Origin: Peptoniphilus_B koenoeneniae | GTDB taxonomy: Bacteria; Bacillota; Clostridia; Tissierellales; Peptoniphilaceae | NCBI RefSeq assembly: GCF_030812875.1 | Contig: NZ_JAUSTN010000002.1 | Span: 209,004-273,003 of the forward strand | DNA length: 64,000 nucleotides | Direction of reading: 5' to 3' | Shown here: positions 16,767 through 24,820 of the stretch, piece after piece | How the letters are laid out: each line of letters opens with the position of its first letter | Position numbering within the stretch: position 1 is the stretch's first letter | Made by a program: the position numbers and the translations under genes | Notes under the pieces: model-generated | The model's input: only the letters and a program-made list of their open reading frames with translations | Database searches by the model: none | What the model was told of the DNA's origin: nothing

Positions 16767-18418
16767 ATCTTTTTCCTTTCTAAGAATAATCTGACTAAAA
16801 TTAAACTTGTGGTTGTTATTAAAACAGTTATCAATGCCATTGCCATTCCTAAAGATATGGATCCTTGTTCAAATTCACGAACTATAAATGTGGATATTAC
16901 AAGCTTATTTGGCGGTGAAATTAATGATGCTGTGACAAGTTCTCTTAAGCCTATTATAAAGGTCATCATCCATGCTGAAAAAACTGATTTTAATATTAGG
17001 GGTAAATTTATCTTTCTAAAAATATATAGGGGACTTGCTCCGAAAACTTTTCCTGCCGCTACTAAATTTTCAGAAATTTGTGTATATCCGCTTGTTACAT
17101 AGGATATTGTATATGGCAAGAATAAAATTACATAAGCTAAAACCATTATTCCCATGGTGTTGTATAGGGGTAAAATTTTATATAAACGGTTCCAAAAAAT
17201 CATTATTCCTATTACTATTACTATACCTGGAAGCATTTCAGGTAAAAGTCCTATTCCTTCTATAGTTTTTCCAAGTTTATTTTTACTATAAAATATCATT
17301 GTAACTATTAAAGTTCCAAAAATTACGCAAATTGTAGCTGAGCAAAATGCCAATAAAAATGAATTTTTAATGGCCTCCATTCCCTTTTGAGATTCAAAAA
17401 AAAGTTCATGGTAGTTTGCCGTTGTGAAATTTCCCATTTTAAATCCAATTCCCCTCAATTTTATAAGAGATGATGAAATTATAGAAAAGTATGGAATTAT
17501 AATTGAAATAAATATAACTAAAAAAATATACAGATAGGCTAAAAATTTTTTTCCTTTTTCAAGTTTTATAAGAGATACTTTTAAACCTTTACCTCCAACT
17601 AAATTATAGCTGGCTTTTTTTGTTATGATATTTTGCATAAGCCACATAAAAATACAAATACCCATAAGTAAGCTTGCAAGAGCTGCTGATTTTCCGAAAT
17701 CCACCGGTGCAATACTTGCATATTTATGAATATCTGTGGTAAATACACTAAAGCCTATTCGCTTTCCTAATGTAGATGGAGTTCCATACTCACTTAAAGT
17801 TTTTACAAAAACTAAAAGACCTCCTATGGCAAAATTTGAGTATAAAAGTGGCAAAAAAATTTTTATCATTCTTATTTTTGAATTTGCTCCAAAAACTTTC
17901 GCCGCTTCTAAAAGAGAGTTTGGTATGTTTGCCATTGCGTTTTTTAAAATAGTAAGCATAAATGGAAATATATGCAAACTCATAACAAGAACAAGGCCTG
18001 CTAATGTGAAAAACCAATTTTCACTTCCCTTAAACATGGGAACTATCTGTTGTAAAAGTCCATTTTTTTGCATAAACAATATCCAACCCATAGAAGCGAT
18101 ATATGGAGGCGTCATAAAAGGTATAAGAAATAAAATTTCAAAGATTTTTTTATTTGCCAGTTCCGTTCTTGAAAACAAAAATGCTAAGGGTCCTGCAATA
18201 AGTGTGGAAACTATTACGACTAAAATTCCCAAAAGCAAAGAGTTTAAAATCATTTGCAAATTTTCATTTTTTGAAAAAACTTCAAGAGAAAAGCTTAAAT
18301 TTAATTTTCCGTCAATTATTACTGCTTTTAAAAAAACAGATAAAAGAGGAGCGATAATTAAAAATATTAAAATCACTCCTATAATTATCAAATTTAAATT
18401 TTTTTTAAAAAATTTCAT
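16763..18418 (-). CDS. Fe(III)-type ABC transporter permease, fused two-unit form
   Basis: This 551-residue membrane protein has about twelve hydrophobic segments in two homologous halves, each with a binding-protein-dependent EAA-type loop (LLEAAKVFGANSKIRMIKI in the first, LVAAGKVFGASPLYIFRKI in the second). This fused arrangement is typical of FbpB/AfuB permeases for ferric iron and of related phosphonate or thiamin importers. It overlaps the binding-protein gene by 1 nt and the MBL-fold gene by 4 nt. The substrate cannot be fixed from the permease alone. Confidence 0.88.
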   Translation of the reverse strand: MKFFKKNLNLIIIGVILIFLIIAPLLSVFLKAVIIDGKLNLSFSLEVFSKNENLQMILNSLLLGILVVIVSTLIAGPLAFLFSRTELANKKIFEILFLIPFMTPPYIASMGWILFMQKNGLLQQIVPMFKGSENWFFTLAGLVLVMSLHIFPFMLTILKNAMANIPNSLLEAAKVFGANSKIRMIKIFLPLLYSNFAIGGLLVFVKTLSEYGTPSTLGKRIGFSVFTTDIHKYASIAPVDFGKSAALASLLMGICIFMWLMQNIITKKASYNLVGGKGLKVSLIKLEKGKKFLAYLYIFLVIFISIIIPYFSIISSSLIKLRGIGFKMGNFTTANYHELFFESQKGMEAIKNSFLLAFCSATICVIFGTLIVTMIFYSKNKLGKTIEGIGLLPEMLPGIVIVIGIMIFWNRLYKILPLYNTMGIMVLAYVILFLPYTISYVTSGYTQISENLVAAGKVFGASPLYIFRKINLPLILKSVFSAWMMTFIIGLRELVTASLISPPNKLVISTFIVREFEQGSISLGMAMALITVLITTTSLILVRLFLERKKI

Positions 18419-19440
18419 TACTTGGCAACAAGAGAGTTTAATTTTTTAGCTGAATCTGTTGCTATTTTCATCATATTTTCCCAATTTGTAGGAATTTGTT
18501 TTATATCTTTAAGACCTGCTCTATTGTCCATTTCAATGTCGCTTCTTCCTGGAATAAGAAAAGCTTCTGCCACCATCTTTTGAGCCTTATCTGAATAAAG
18601 AAAGTCTATAAATTTTTTAGCTCCTTCAGGATTAGGTGCTGATTTTAAAATTAAAGCTGGACGAGGATTTACAACAGTTCCGCTCTTAGGATAATAAATG
18701 TCTATGGGTTCACCCTTCTTTTTTGAAGTGTAGGCATTGTAATCAACTCCTGCAACTAAAATTCCAGTTTCCCCTGTTGTTACAGATTCAAGGGCAGCTT
18801 TATTTGCTCCTGGAACAATTAAACCGTTTTTAGCCATGTTTTCAAAATCATCCCAACCGAAATTATCTATATATGCTGCAAGAAAGTCTTTACAAGCTCC
18901 GGATTTTTCAGGGTCTGGAATTGCAATTTGGCCTTTATATTTAGGATCTGACAGTTCGCTCCAATCTGCATTTAAATCTTTAAAGGCATTTGTATTATAA
19001 ATAATTCCAACTGCAGAGGCACAGTAACCGAAAAGTTCATTGTCTTCATCAATCCATCCCTCTACACTTTTATCTTTATTTTTTATTTCGTAGGACATTA
19101 ACATGTCTTGAGATTTTAAGCTTAAACCGTCAGACCATGATGCAAGACCTACAACATCTGCAATAGGATTTGCCTTTTCAGCTTCCAGTCTTGCTAAAAT
19201 TTCTCCTGTAGTGCCTTGGAAAACTTCAACTTCAATTCCACTTTCTTCTTTAAAGGCTTCAGTTAATTTTTCTGTAAGTTTTGCTGGAGAAGGCATATAA
19301 ACGGTAATTTTTTTATTATCTGACACATTTTCACCCTTATTTTCAGAGTTAGCCTTAGAGTTTTCTTTTGAATTTCCGTTAGCACAAGCACTTAAAAGTA
19401 AAATTGAGCAAAGTAAAATTCCAATAATAGATTTTTTCAT
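18418..19440 (-). CDS. Fe(III)-type ABC transporter substrate-binding lipoprotein
   Basis: This 340-residue lipoprotein has its lipobox ending at Cys19 (LLLSACANG). The mature part is a type II periplasmic-binding fold of the ferric-binding / AfuA-like group: ITVYMPSPAKLTEKLTEAFK at the start, FQGTTGEILARLEAEK, DVVGLASWSD, and the hinge NPRPALILKSAPNPEGAKKF. The paired tyrosines of ferric-binding proteins may be IYYPKSG, but I cannot confirm them. Phosphonate, sugar-phosphate or polyamine substrates are alternatives. It lies between the ATPase and permease genes, 8 nt from the ATPase. Confidence 0.85.
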   Translation of the reverse strand: MKKSIIGILLCSILLLSACANGNSKENSKANSENKGENVSDNKKITVYMPSPAKLTEKLTEAFKEESGIEVEVFQGTTGEILARLEAEKANPIADVVGLASWSDGLSLKSQDMLMSYEIKNKDKSVEGWIDEDNELFGYCASAVGIIYNTNAFKDLNADWSELSDPKYKGQIAIPDPEKSGACKDFLAAYIDNFGWDDFENMAKNGLIVPGANKAALESVTTGETGILVAGVDYNAYTSKKKGEPIDIYYPKSGTVVNPRPALILKSAPNPEGAKKFIDFLYSDKAQKMVAEAFLIPGRSDIEMDNRAGLKDIKQIPTNWENMMKIATDSAKKLNSLVAK

Positions 19441-19448
19441 AATTCCTC

Positions 19449-20402
19449 CTAAATCTTAATAAAGTTTTTTTCATCAATATGAATAGTCAACTTATCCCCC
19501 ACATCTAATCTTTCATTAGAAAAAATACTCCAAGTTTTTTCGTTATGATTAACGTTTAAAAGATAAGAGTTCCCTAAAAACTGCACTTTTGAAACAATTG
19601 TGTTGAAAGTTTTTGCACCTTCAAAGTCATTCAAACTTGCTACTTCAGGCCTAAACATAAGATCATCCTTAATCCAATTTCCAAGTCCTATAAAACTTGC
19701 AACAAATTCATTATTAGGATGATTGTATATATTGTAAGGAGTATCGTACTGTTCTAAGAAACCATTATGAAAAACCGCAATTTTTTCACTCATACTCATT
19801 GCCTCAGTTTGGTCATGGGTCACAAATATTCCTGTGATTGAAAGTTCATTTATAAGTTCCCTAAGTTCAAGACGCATTTGCTTTCTTAAAATTGCATCAA
19901 GAGCAGATAAGGGCTCATCAAACAAAATACATCCCGGCATTATGACTATGGCTCTTGCAAAAGAAACTCTCTGTTGTTCCCCACCAGAAAGCATTGATGG
20001 ATATCTTTTTTCATATCCTTCAAGCCTTACTTTTTTCAAAGCAGATTTAACTTTTTTATCAATATTTTTAAAATCTCCTTTAACTTTTAAACCGAAGGCA
20101 ACATTGTCATAAACAGTCATATGAGGCCAAAGTGAGAAATCTTGAAATACAAATCCCAACCCTCTTTTTTCCGTTGGAAGATCTATATTTTCATCTTTAG
20201 AAAAAACACAAACATCATCAAAAAATATTCTCCCTCTATCAGGTTTTTCAAGACCTGCTATAATTCTTAAAAGAGTTGTCTTGCCACAACCTGAAGGTCC
20301 TAAAAAACTTGTAAGTTTTCCGGATTCAATTTCAAGATTTATATTTTTTAAGACATCTTTTTTCCCGAAAGATTTACAAATGTTTTCAAGTTTAAGTCTC
20401 AA
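19449..20402 (-). CDS. Fe(III)-type ABC transporter ATP-binding protein
   Basis: This about 317-residue ATPase carries Walker A GPSGCGKTTLLRI, Q-loop FVFQDFSLWPH, signature LSGGEQQRVSFARA, Walker B CILFDEPLSALD and switch His in VTHDQTEAMSM. A C-terminal TOBE-like domain follows, as in FbpC/PotA-type subunits. It is the first gene of the operon. An upstream in-frame GTG (20409-20411) lies only about 1 nt from the ribosome site GAGGAG, whereas TTG at 20400-20402 is about 10 nt away, so I prefer the TTG start. A terminator for the preceding clpB operon lies well upstream in the other direction of reading. Confidence 0.9.
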   Translation of the reverse strand: MRLKLENICKSFGKKDVLKNINLEIESGKLTSFLGPSGCGKTTLLRIIAGLEKPDRGRIFFDDVCVFSKDENIDLPTEKRGLGFVFQDFSLWPHMTVYDNVAFGLKVKGDFKNIDKKVKSALKKVRLEGYEKRYPSMLSGGEQQRVSFARAIVIMPGCILFDEPLSALDAILRKQMRLELRELINELSITGIFVTHDQTEAMSMSEKIAVFHNGFLEQYDTPYNIYNHPNNEFVASFIGLGNWIKDDLMFRPEVASLNDFEGAKTFNTIVSKVQFLGNSYLLNVNHNEKTWSIFSNERLDVGDKLTIHIDEKNFIKI

Positions 20403-20425
20403 TTCATACACACTCCTCTTTTTTT

Positions 20426-20449
20426 AAGTTTACAATAGAGATGTAACTT
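20426..20449. promoter_or_regulatory. Imperfect inverted repeat ahead of the importer operon
   Basis: The arms AAGTTTACA and TGTAACTT form an imperfect dyad (one unpaired base) spaced by about 7 nt, located 24 nt before the ATPase start. It could be an operator for metal control, but it does not match a Fur box that I recognise. Confidence 0.3.
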
Positions 20450-20497
20450 GAAATTTTATAAAATGTAAGGAAATTGTAAAAATAAAAGCGGCTTTTC

Positions 20498-20536
20498 ACA
20501 AAAAAATCTCCTTAAAGTTATTTCCTTAAGGAGATT
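20498..20536 (-). terminator. Terminator of the dnaJ-clpB operon
   Basis: An 11-bp stem AATCTCCTTAA / TTAAGGAGATT with a 10-nt loop is followed, on the minus strand, by a run of T. It lies 21 nt after the clpB stop. Confidence 0.85.
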
Positions 20537-20556
20537 TTATAATTTTTTAATTTTTA

Positions 20557-23133
20557 TTATTTTACTTGAAGATCAAGGGAATTGTCTTTTACAACTATTT
20601 CAACTTTACTTTTTTCTATTACTTTTCCTGCTATTATAAGTCTTGAAAGTTTTGTTTCAATTTGTGATTGAATATATCTTTTTACAGGTCTTGCTCCATA
20701 TTGAATGTTGTAAGAATTTTTCAAAATATATTCTTTTGCTTCTTCTGTTGCTTTTAAGCTTATTTCCCTTTCTTTTAAACGGTCTTCTATTTCTTTTATT
20801 GAAGCTTCTATTATTTTAAATATTTGATCTTTCATAAGAGGCTTAAATAAAACTATTTCGTCTACTCTGTTTAAAAATTCCGGTCTAAATTCTCTTTTTA
20901 ATTTTTCATTTACAGCGTCTTTTGCTTCTTGAGAAATTTCTCCGTCTTCTTTTATTCCTTCAAGTAGGTCTGATGAGCCTAAGTTACTTGTCATTATAAT
21001 GACAGTATTTTTAAAGTCTACTGTCCTTCCTTGATTGTCTGTAAGTCTTCCGTCGTCTAATACTTGAAGGAGTATATTAAATACATCTGGATGGGCTTTT
21101 TCTATTTCATCAAACAAGACTACTGAATAGGGTTTACGTCTTACAGCTTCTGTAAGTTGTCCCCCTTCTTCATAGCCTACATATCCTGGTGGCGATCCTA
21201 TTAGTCTTGATACTGAAAATTTTTCCATATATTCACTCATATCAAGTCTTATAAGATTTTTTTCATCGTCAAATAAGTCTTCTGTTAAGGCCTTTGCTGT
21301 TTCAGTTTTTCCTACTCCTGTGGGTCCTAAAAATATAAATGAACCTATGGGTCTATTTTGTGATTTAAGACCTGCTCTTGCTCTTAATACGGCGTCTGAT
21401 ACTGCTTCTACTGCTTGGTCTTGCCCTATTACTCTTTGGTGAAGTCTTTGGTCTAATTTTAAAAGTTTTTCCTTTTCAGTTTCATTTAATTTTTCAAGAG
21501 CTATTCCTGTCCAGCGGCTTATTACTTGTCTGATTTCTTCTTCTCCCACTACTTCCTTTACCATGGAATGTTCGTCTTTTGTTATTTTTTCTGCTTCTTT
21601 TAATTGTTTTTCCAGTTCAGGCAGTTGTCCATATTTTAAAACTGAAAGTTGTTCCAAATCATATTTTCTTTCGGCTTCTTCTATTTTGTGTTTTATATCT
21701 TCTATTTTTTCTTTAAGTTCTTTTACTCTGTCTAAGTCTTTCTTTTCTGCTTCCCATTTTGCCTTTTGAAGATCATAGCTTTCTTTTTCTTTAGAAAGTT
21801 CTTCTTCTATATTTTGAAGACGCTTTAAACTTTGGTCGTCTTTTTCTTTTTTTAAAGTTTCCCTTTCTATTTCCAATTGAAGAATTTTACGTCTTACTTG
21901 GTCTATTTCCGTTGGCATGGAGTCAATTTCAGTTCTTAACATGGCGCAGGCTTCATCCATTAAATCAATTGCCTTGTCCGGTAAAAATCTGTCTGAAATA
22001 TATCTGTCTGAAAGAACTGCTGCAGCTATTACTGCTGAGTCGGAAATCCTTATACCATGATAAATTTCGTATTTATTTTTTATTCCACGTAAAATTGAAA
22101 TGGTTTCTTCTACTGTTGGTTCGCTCACTAAGACTTTTTGAAATCTTCTTTCAAGGGCTGGGTCTTTTTCTATATATTTTCTAAATTCATCAAGGGTTGT
22201 TGCTCCTATTGCATGAAGTTCTCCCCTGGCAAGCATAGGTTTTAAAAGGTTTGATGCGTCCATAGCACCATCTGTTTTCCCTGCACCTACAATGTTGTGA
22301 ATTTCATCTATAAATAATATTATTTGACCTTCGCTTTTTCTTACTTCCCCTAAAACAGCCTTTAATCTTTCTTCAAATTCTCCCCTGTATTTTGCTCCTG
22401 CTATTAATGAACCCATGTCAAGAGAGAAAATAGTCTTTGTTTTTAAACCTTCAGGAACATCTCCTGATACTATTCTTTGGGCAAGTCCTTCAACTATGGC
22501 AGTTTTACCTACACCAGGTTCTCCAATTAAAACGGGGTTGTTTTTTGTACGTCTTGATAAAATTCTTATTACATTACGAATTTCTTCATCTTTACCTATA
22601 ACCGGATCTATTTTTCCGGCACGAGCTTCCATAGTTAAATCTCTACCATATTTATTTAAAGCATCAAAAGTATCTTCCGGATTATCACTGGTAACGTGTT
22701 GATTGCCTCTTATTTTTTGAAGATTTTCAAGAAAATTTTCCATATTTATGTTAAATTTTTTGAAAATTTCTTTAGACTTTCCTCCACGTTTTATCATTGC
22801 CATGTAAAGATGTTCAACGGAAGTATAAGAGTCTGCAAATTCATCTCTTATCTTATCTGCGTCCCTTATTATTACGGCAAGATCTTGGCTGGGAGATATA
22901 TTTCCCCCTCTTTGCTTAGGAAGTTTTTCAATTTCCTTTTTCAAATCGTCTTTTACTAAATCTGGATTAATTCCCATATATGATAATACTTTGGAAATCA
23001 AACCTTCATTATCAGACACTAAAGCCTGATTTAAATGGATATCTTCTATTTGAGGATTTCCAAATTCATTTGCAAGATTTTGAGCTTTTTGTAAAGCTTC
23101 TACGCTTTTTTGCGTCCACTTTTCAAAATTCAT
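20557..23133 (-). CDS. clpB: ATP-dependent disaggregase ClpB
   Basis: This 858-residue protein is a full-length ClpB. It has an N domain (EKWTQKSVEALQKAQNLANE), a first AAA+ module with Walker A GEPGVGKTAIVEG at about residue 203, a long charged coiled-coil middle domain (about 400-530) that distinguishes ClpB from ClpA/ClpC, and a second AAA+ module with GPTGVGKTETAKAL at about residue 605. Sensor and arginine-finger segments (FRPEFLNRVDEIV; YGARPVKRYIQ) are present. It resolves protein aggregates together with DnaK/DnaJ. It follows the DnaJ-like gene by 33 nt and is probably transcribed with it from the CtsR-controlled promoter. Confidence 0.97.
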   Translation of the reverse strand: MNFEKWTQKSVEALQKAQNLANEFGNPQIEDIHLNQALVSDNEGLISKVLSYMGINPDLVKDDLKKEIEKLPKQRGGNISPSQDLAVIIRDADKIRDEFADSYTSVEHLYMAMIKRGGKSKEIFKKFNINMENFLENLQKIRGNQHVTSDNPEDTFDALNKYGRDLTMEARAGKIDPVIGKDEEIRNVIRILSRRTKNNPVLIGEPGVGKTAIVEGLAQRIVSGDVPEGLKTKTIFSLDMGSLIAGAKYRGEFEERLKAVLGEVRKSEGQIILFIDEIHNIVGAGKTDGAMDASNLLKPMLARGELHAIGATTLDEFRKYIEKDPALERRFQKVLVSEPTVEETISILRGIKNKYEIYHGIRISDSAVIAAAVLSDRYISDRFLPDKAIDLMDEACAMLRTEIDSMPTEIDQVRRKILQLEIERETLKKEKDDQSLKRLQNIEEELSKEKESYDLQKAKWEAEKKDLDRVKELKEKIEDIKHKIEEAERKYDLEQLSVLKYGQLPELEKQLKEAEKITKDEHSMVKEVVGEEEIRQVISRWTGIALEKLNETEKEKLLKLDQRLHQRVIGQDQAVEAVSDAVLRARAGLKSQNRPIGSFIFLGPTGVGKTETAKALTEDLFDDEKNLIRLDMSEYMEKFSVSRLIGSPPGYVGYEEGGQLTEAVRRKPYSVVLFDEIEKAHPDVFNILLQVLDDGRLTDNQGRTVDFKNTVIIMTSNLGSSDLLEGIKEDGEISQEAKDAVNEKLKREFRPEFLNRVDEIVLFKPLMKDQIFKIIEASIKEIEDRLKEREISLKATEEAKEYILKNSYNIQYGARPVKRYIQSQIETKLSRLIIAGKVIEKSKVEIVVKDNSLDLQVK

Positions 23134-23166
23134 ATTATCACCTTTTTCTTTTTTATTTTCTTTTTT

Positions 23167-24093
23167 CTATTTATCTAAATCTCTTAGCTTTTCATATAAA
23201 TCCTTTTGGTCTTGGCTTAAGCTTTGAGGATTTACAATGTTAAATTCTATATATAAGTCTCCTTTTTTGCCCTTTAAGTCTTTAAAACCTCTGCCTGCTA
23301 CACGCATTTTGCTTCCACCCTTAAAACCTGCGGGAAGTTTTAATTTTATTTTTCCATTTAAGGTATCTACTAAAAGATCCTTTCCTAAAGCTGCATCCCA
23401 CGGGAAAATATTAACCTTACTAGTTAAATTTAAGCCATCAAGGGTAAAATTGTGATTAGGTATTAATTTTATTTTAAATAAAATATCTCCATTAACTCCG
23501 TATTTTTCACCCTTAACTTTGATTTTTTTACTAGGGCCTATACCTGATGGAATTTTTAAATCAATATCCACAGATTTTGAATCTATATTAAGTTTTAATT
23601 TTTTTTCAGTTCCCTTATAAGCTTCCTCTAAAGAAAGACTAATTTCAGTTTCATAGGATTTTCTTTGAGGTTTTCTGCTTCTTGAAGAAGTCATATCGGA
23701 AAAAATATCTCCCATATTAAAACCACCAAAGCTTCCCTTACTAAAACCCCTATCCTTTGAAGAATCTCTACCGAAAATTAAATCAAAAAAGTCTGAAAAA
23801 TTTCCTCCACTTCCCCCGCTCGTATAGGTGTAACCATATTGAGAGGGATCGAAGTTTGTTCCTTGACTGAAATCATAATTTGATCCGAAGGTATCGTATT
23901 TTTGTCTTTTATCTTTATCTGAAAGCACTTCATAAGCTTCGTTTATCTCTTTAAATTTTTCCTGACTTTTTTTATCACCTTGATTTAAGTCCGGATGATA
24001 TTTTTTTGCAAGCTTTCTAAAGGCTGATTTAATTTCTTTATCTGATGCGCTTTTTTCAACGCCTAAAATTTTATAATAATCTTTATACTCCAT
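23167..24093 (-). CDS. DnaJ/CbpA-type co-chaperone without zinc finger
   Basis: This about 308-residue J protein starts MEYKDYYKILGVEKSASDKE. It has a full J domain with the HPD motif (KKYHPDLNQGD), a Gly/Phe-rich linker, then the two beta-barrel C-terminal domains (YETEISLSLEEAYKGTEK; AALGKDLLVDTLNGKIKLKL). The CxxCxGxG zinc region of DnaJ is absent, so it is the CbpA / type II form. The ATG at 24091-24093 is preferred because AGGAAG lies 8 nt upstream; an in-frame GTG 9 nt earlier overlaps that site. It is the first gene of the operon with clpB, behind a CtsR box. Confidence 0.92.
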   Translation of the reverse strand: MEYKDYYKILGVEKSASDKEIKSAFRKLAKKYHPDLNQGDKKSQEKFKEINEAYEVLSDKDKRQKYDTFGSNYDFSQGTNFDPSQYGYTYTSGGSGGNFSDFFDLIFGRDSSKDRGFSKGSFGGFNMGDIFSDMTSSRSRKPQRKSYETEISLSLEEAYKGTEKKLKLNIDSKSVDIDLKIPSGIGPSKKIKVKGEKYGVNGDILFKIKLIPNHNFTLDGLNLTSKVNIFPWDAALGKDLLVDTLNGKIKLKLPAGFKGGSKMRVAGRGFKDLKGKKGDLYIEFNIVNPQSLSQDQKDLYEKLRDLDK

Positions 24094-24148
24094 ATATTTC
24101 ACTTCCTTGTACAGATCAAATTTGTTTTAATATTTTTTCGCTTTTATG

Positions 24149-24165
24149 TTTGACCTTCTTTGACC
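24149..24165 (-). promoter_or_regulatory. CtsR operator
   Basis: The minus strand reads GGTCAAAGAAGGTCAAA, a perfect tandem GGTCAAA separated by 3 nt, which is the established CtsR heptad repeat. It starts 8 nt after the -10 box and so covers the transcription start of the dnaJ-clpB operon. No CIRCE element is visible. Confidence 0.9.
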
Positions 24166-24173
24166 TTAGCTTT

Positions 24174-24201
24174 ATTATAACATCTATTATTTTTTTTGCA
24201 A
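24174..24201 (-). promoter_or_regulatory. Promoter of the dnaJ-like - clpB operon
   Basis: On the minus strand TTGCAA (24201-24196), a 16-nt spacer and TATAAT (24179-24174) form a good sigma-A promoter directly upstream of the CtsR operator. Confidence 0.7.
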
Positions 24202-24281
24202 ATATTTTTCAAAAAAATTTTTTATTTTTTTATAAGATATTTTTTACGCTTTATATAGAGCATTTTAAAATTTAATTTTTT

Positions 24282-24299
24282 ATGCTTCACGTGAAGCAT
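24282..24299. repeat. Perfect palindrome, possible terminator hairpin
   Basis: ATGCTTCACGTGAAGCAT is an 18-bp perfect palindrome in the space between smpB and the heat-shock promoter, followed by T-rich sequence on the plus strand. The arms ATGCTTCA / TGAAGCAT recur in the terminator at 34091-34116. Confidence 0.45.
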
Positions 24300-24315
24300 T
24301 TTTGTTTTTTATATT

Positions 24316-24349
24316 AAAAAAACATGGAAATAAAATTTTCCATGTTTTT
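24316..24349 (-). terminator. Terminator after smpB
   Basis: The stem AAAAACATGGAAA / TTTCCATGTTTTT with a short loop is followed by a T run on the minus strand, 14 nt after the smpB stop. It closes the 30784-24363 operon. Confidence 0.85.
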
Positions 24350-24362
24350 AAATTTTTTATTT

Positions 24363-24818
24363 TTAATTTTTTTCATATTGTTTTATGCGTCTATCTGCAT
24401 CTCTTTTTGCTATTGCATCTCTTTTGTCGTAAAGTTTTTTACCTCTTGCTAAGGCTATCTCAACTTTTACCCTGCCTCTTACCAAATAAACTTTTGTTGG
24501 AATTATTGTGTAACCTTTTTGAGAAATTGCCCTGTCCAATTTTCTTATTTCACTTTTATTTAAAAGAAGTTTTCTTTCTCTTATTGGATCCACATTATAA
24601 ATTCCCCCTTGTTCATAGGGGCTTATGTGCATATTTTCTATAAAAACTTCTCTATTTTTTATTTGGCAGTAGGCATCTTTTATATTACATTTTCCTTTTC
24701 TTATAGATTTAACTTCCGTTCCTACTAAAACTATTCCAGCTTCGTAAGTTTCATCTAAAAAATATTCATGTCTTGCTTTTCTATTTTGTGCAAGAAAATT
24801 TTCTTGTTCTTTTGCCAT
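24363..24818 (-). CDS. smpB: SsrA-binding protein SmpB
   Basis: This 151-residue protein is the tmRNA partner for ribosome rescue. It shows NRKARHEYFLDETYEAGIVL, TEVKSIRKGKCNIKDAYC, the segment MHISPYEQGGIYNVDP, and the basic C-terminal tail (LYDKRDAIAKRDADRRIKQY) that enters the decoding centre. The length is normal. It lies 2 nt after rnr, the common Firmicutes pairing of RNase R with SmpB, since RNase R degrades the defective mRNA. The tmRNA gene itself is not in this window. Confidence 0.97.
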   Translation of the reverse strand: MAKEQENFLAQNRKARHEYFLDETYEAGIVLVGTEVKSIRKGKCNIKDAYCQIKNREVFIENMHISPYEQGGIYNVDPIRERKLLLNKSEIRKLDRAISQKGYTIIPTKVYLVRGRVKVEIALARGKKLYDKRDAIAKRDADRRIKQYEKN

Positions 24819-24820
24819 TT

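Noticed and set aside
16763..19440. Thiamin-type (ThiBPQ) importer linked to the thi genes
   Set aside because: The binding protein lacks motifs I can tie to thiamin, and the thi genes are 15 kb away with no riboswitch seen here.
20412..20500. Riboswitch ahead of the ABC importer
   Set aside because: Only a short imperfect dyad is present; no conserved riboswitch core was recognised.
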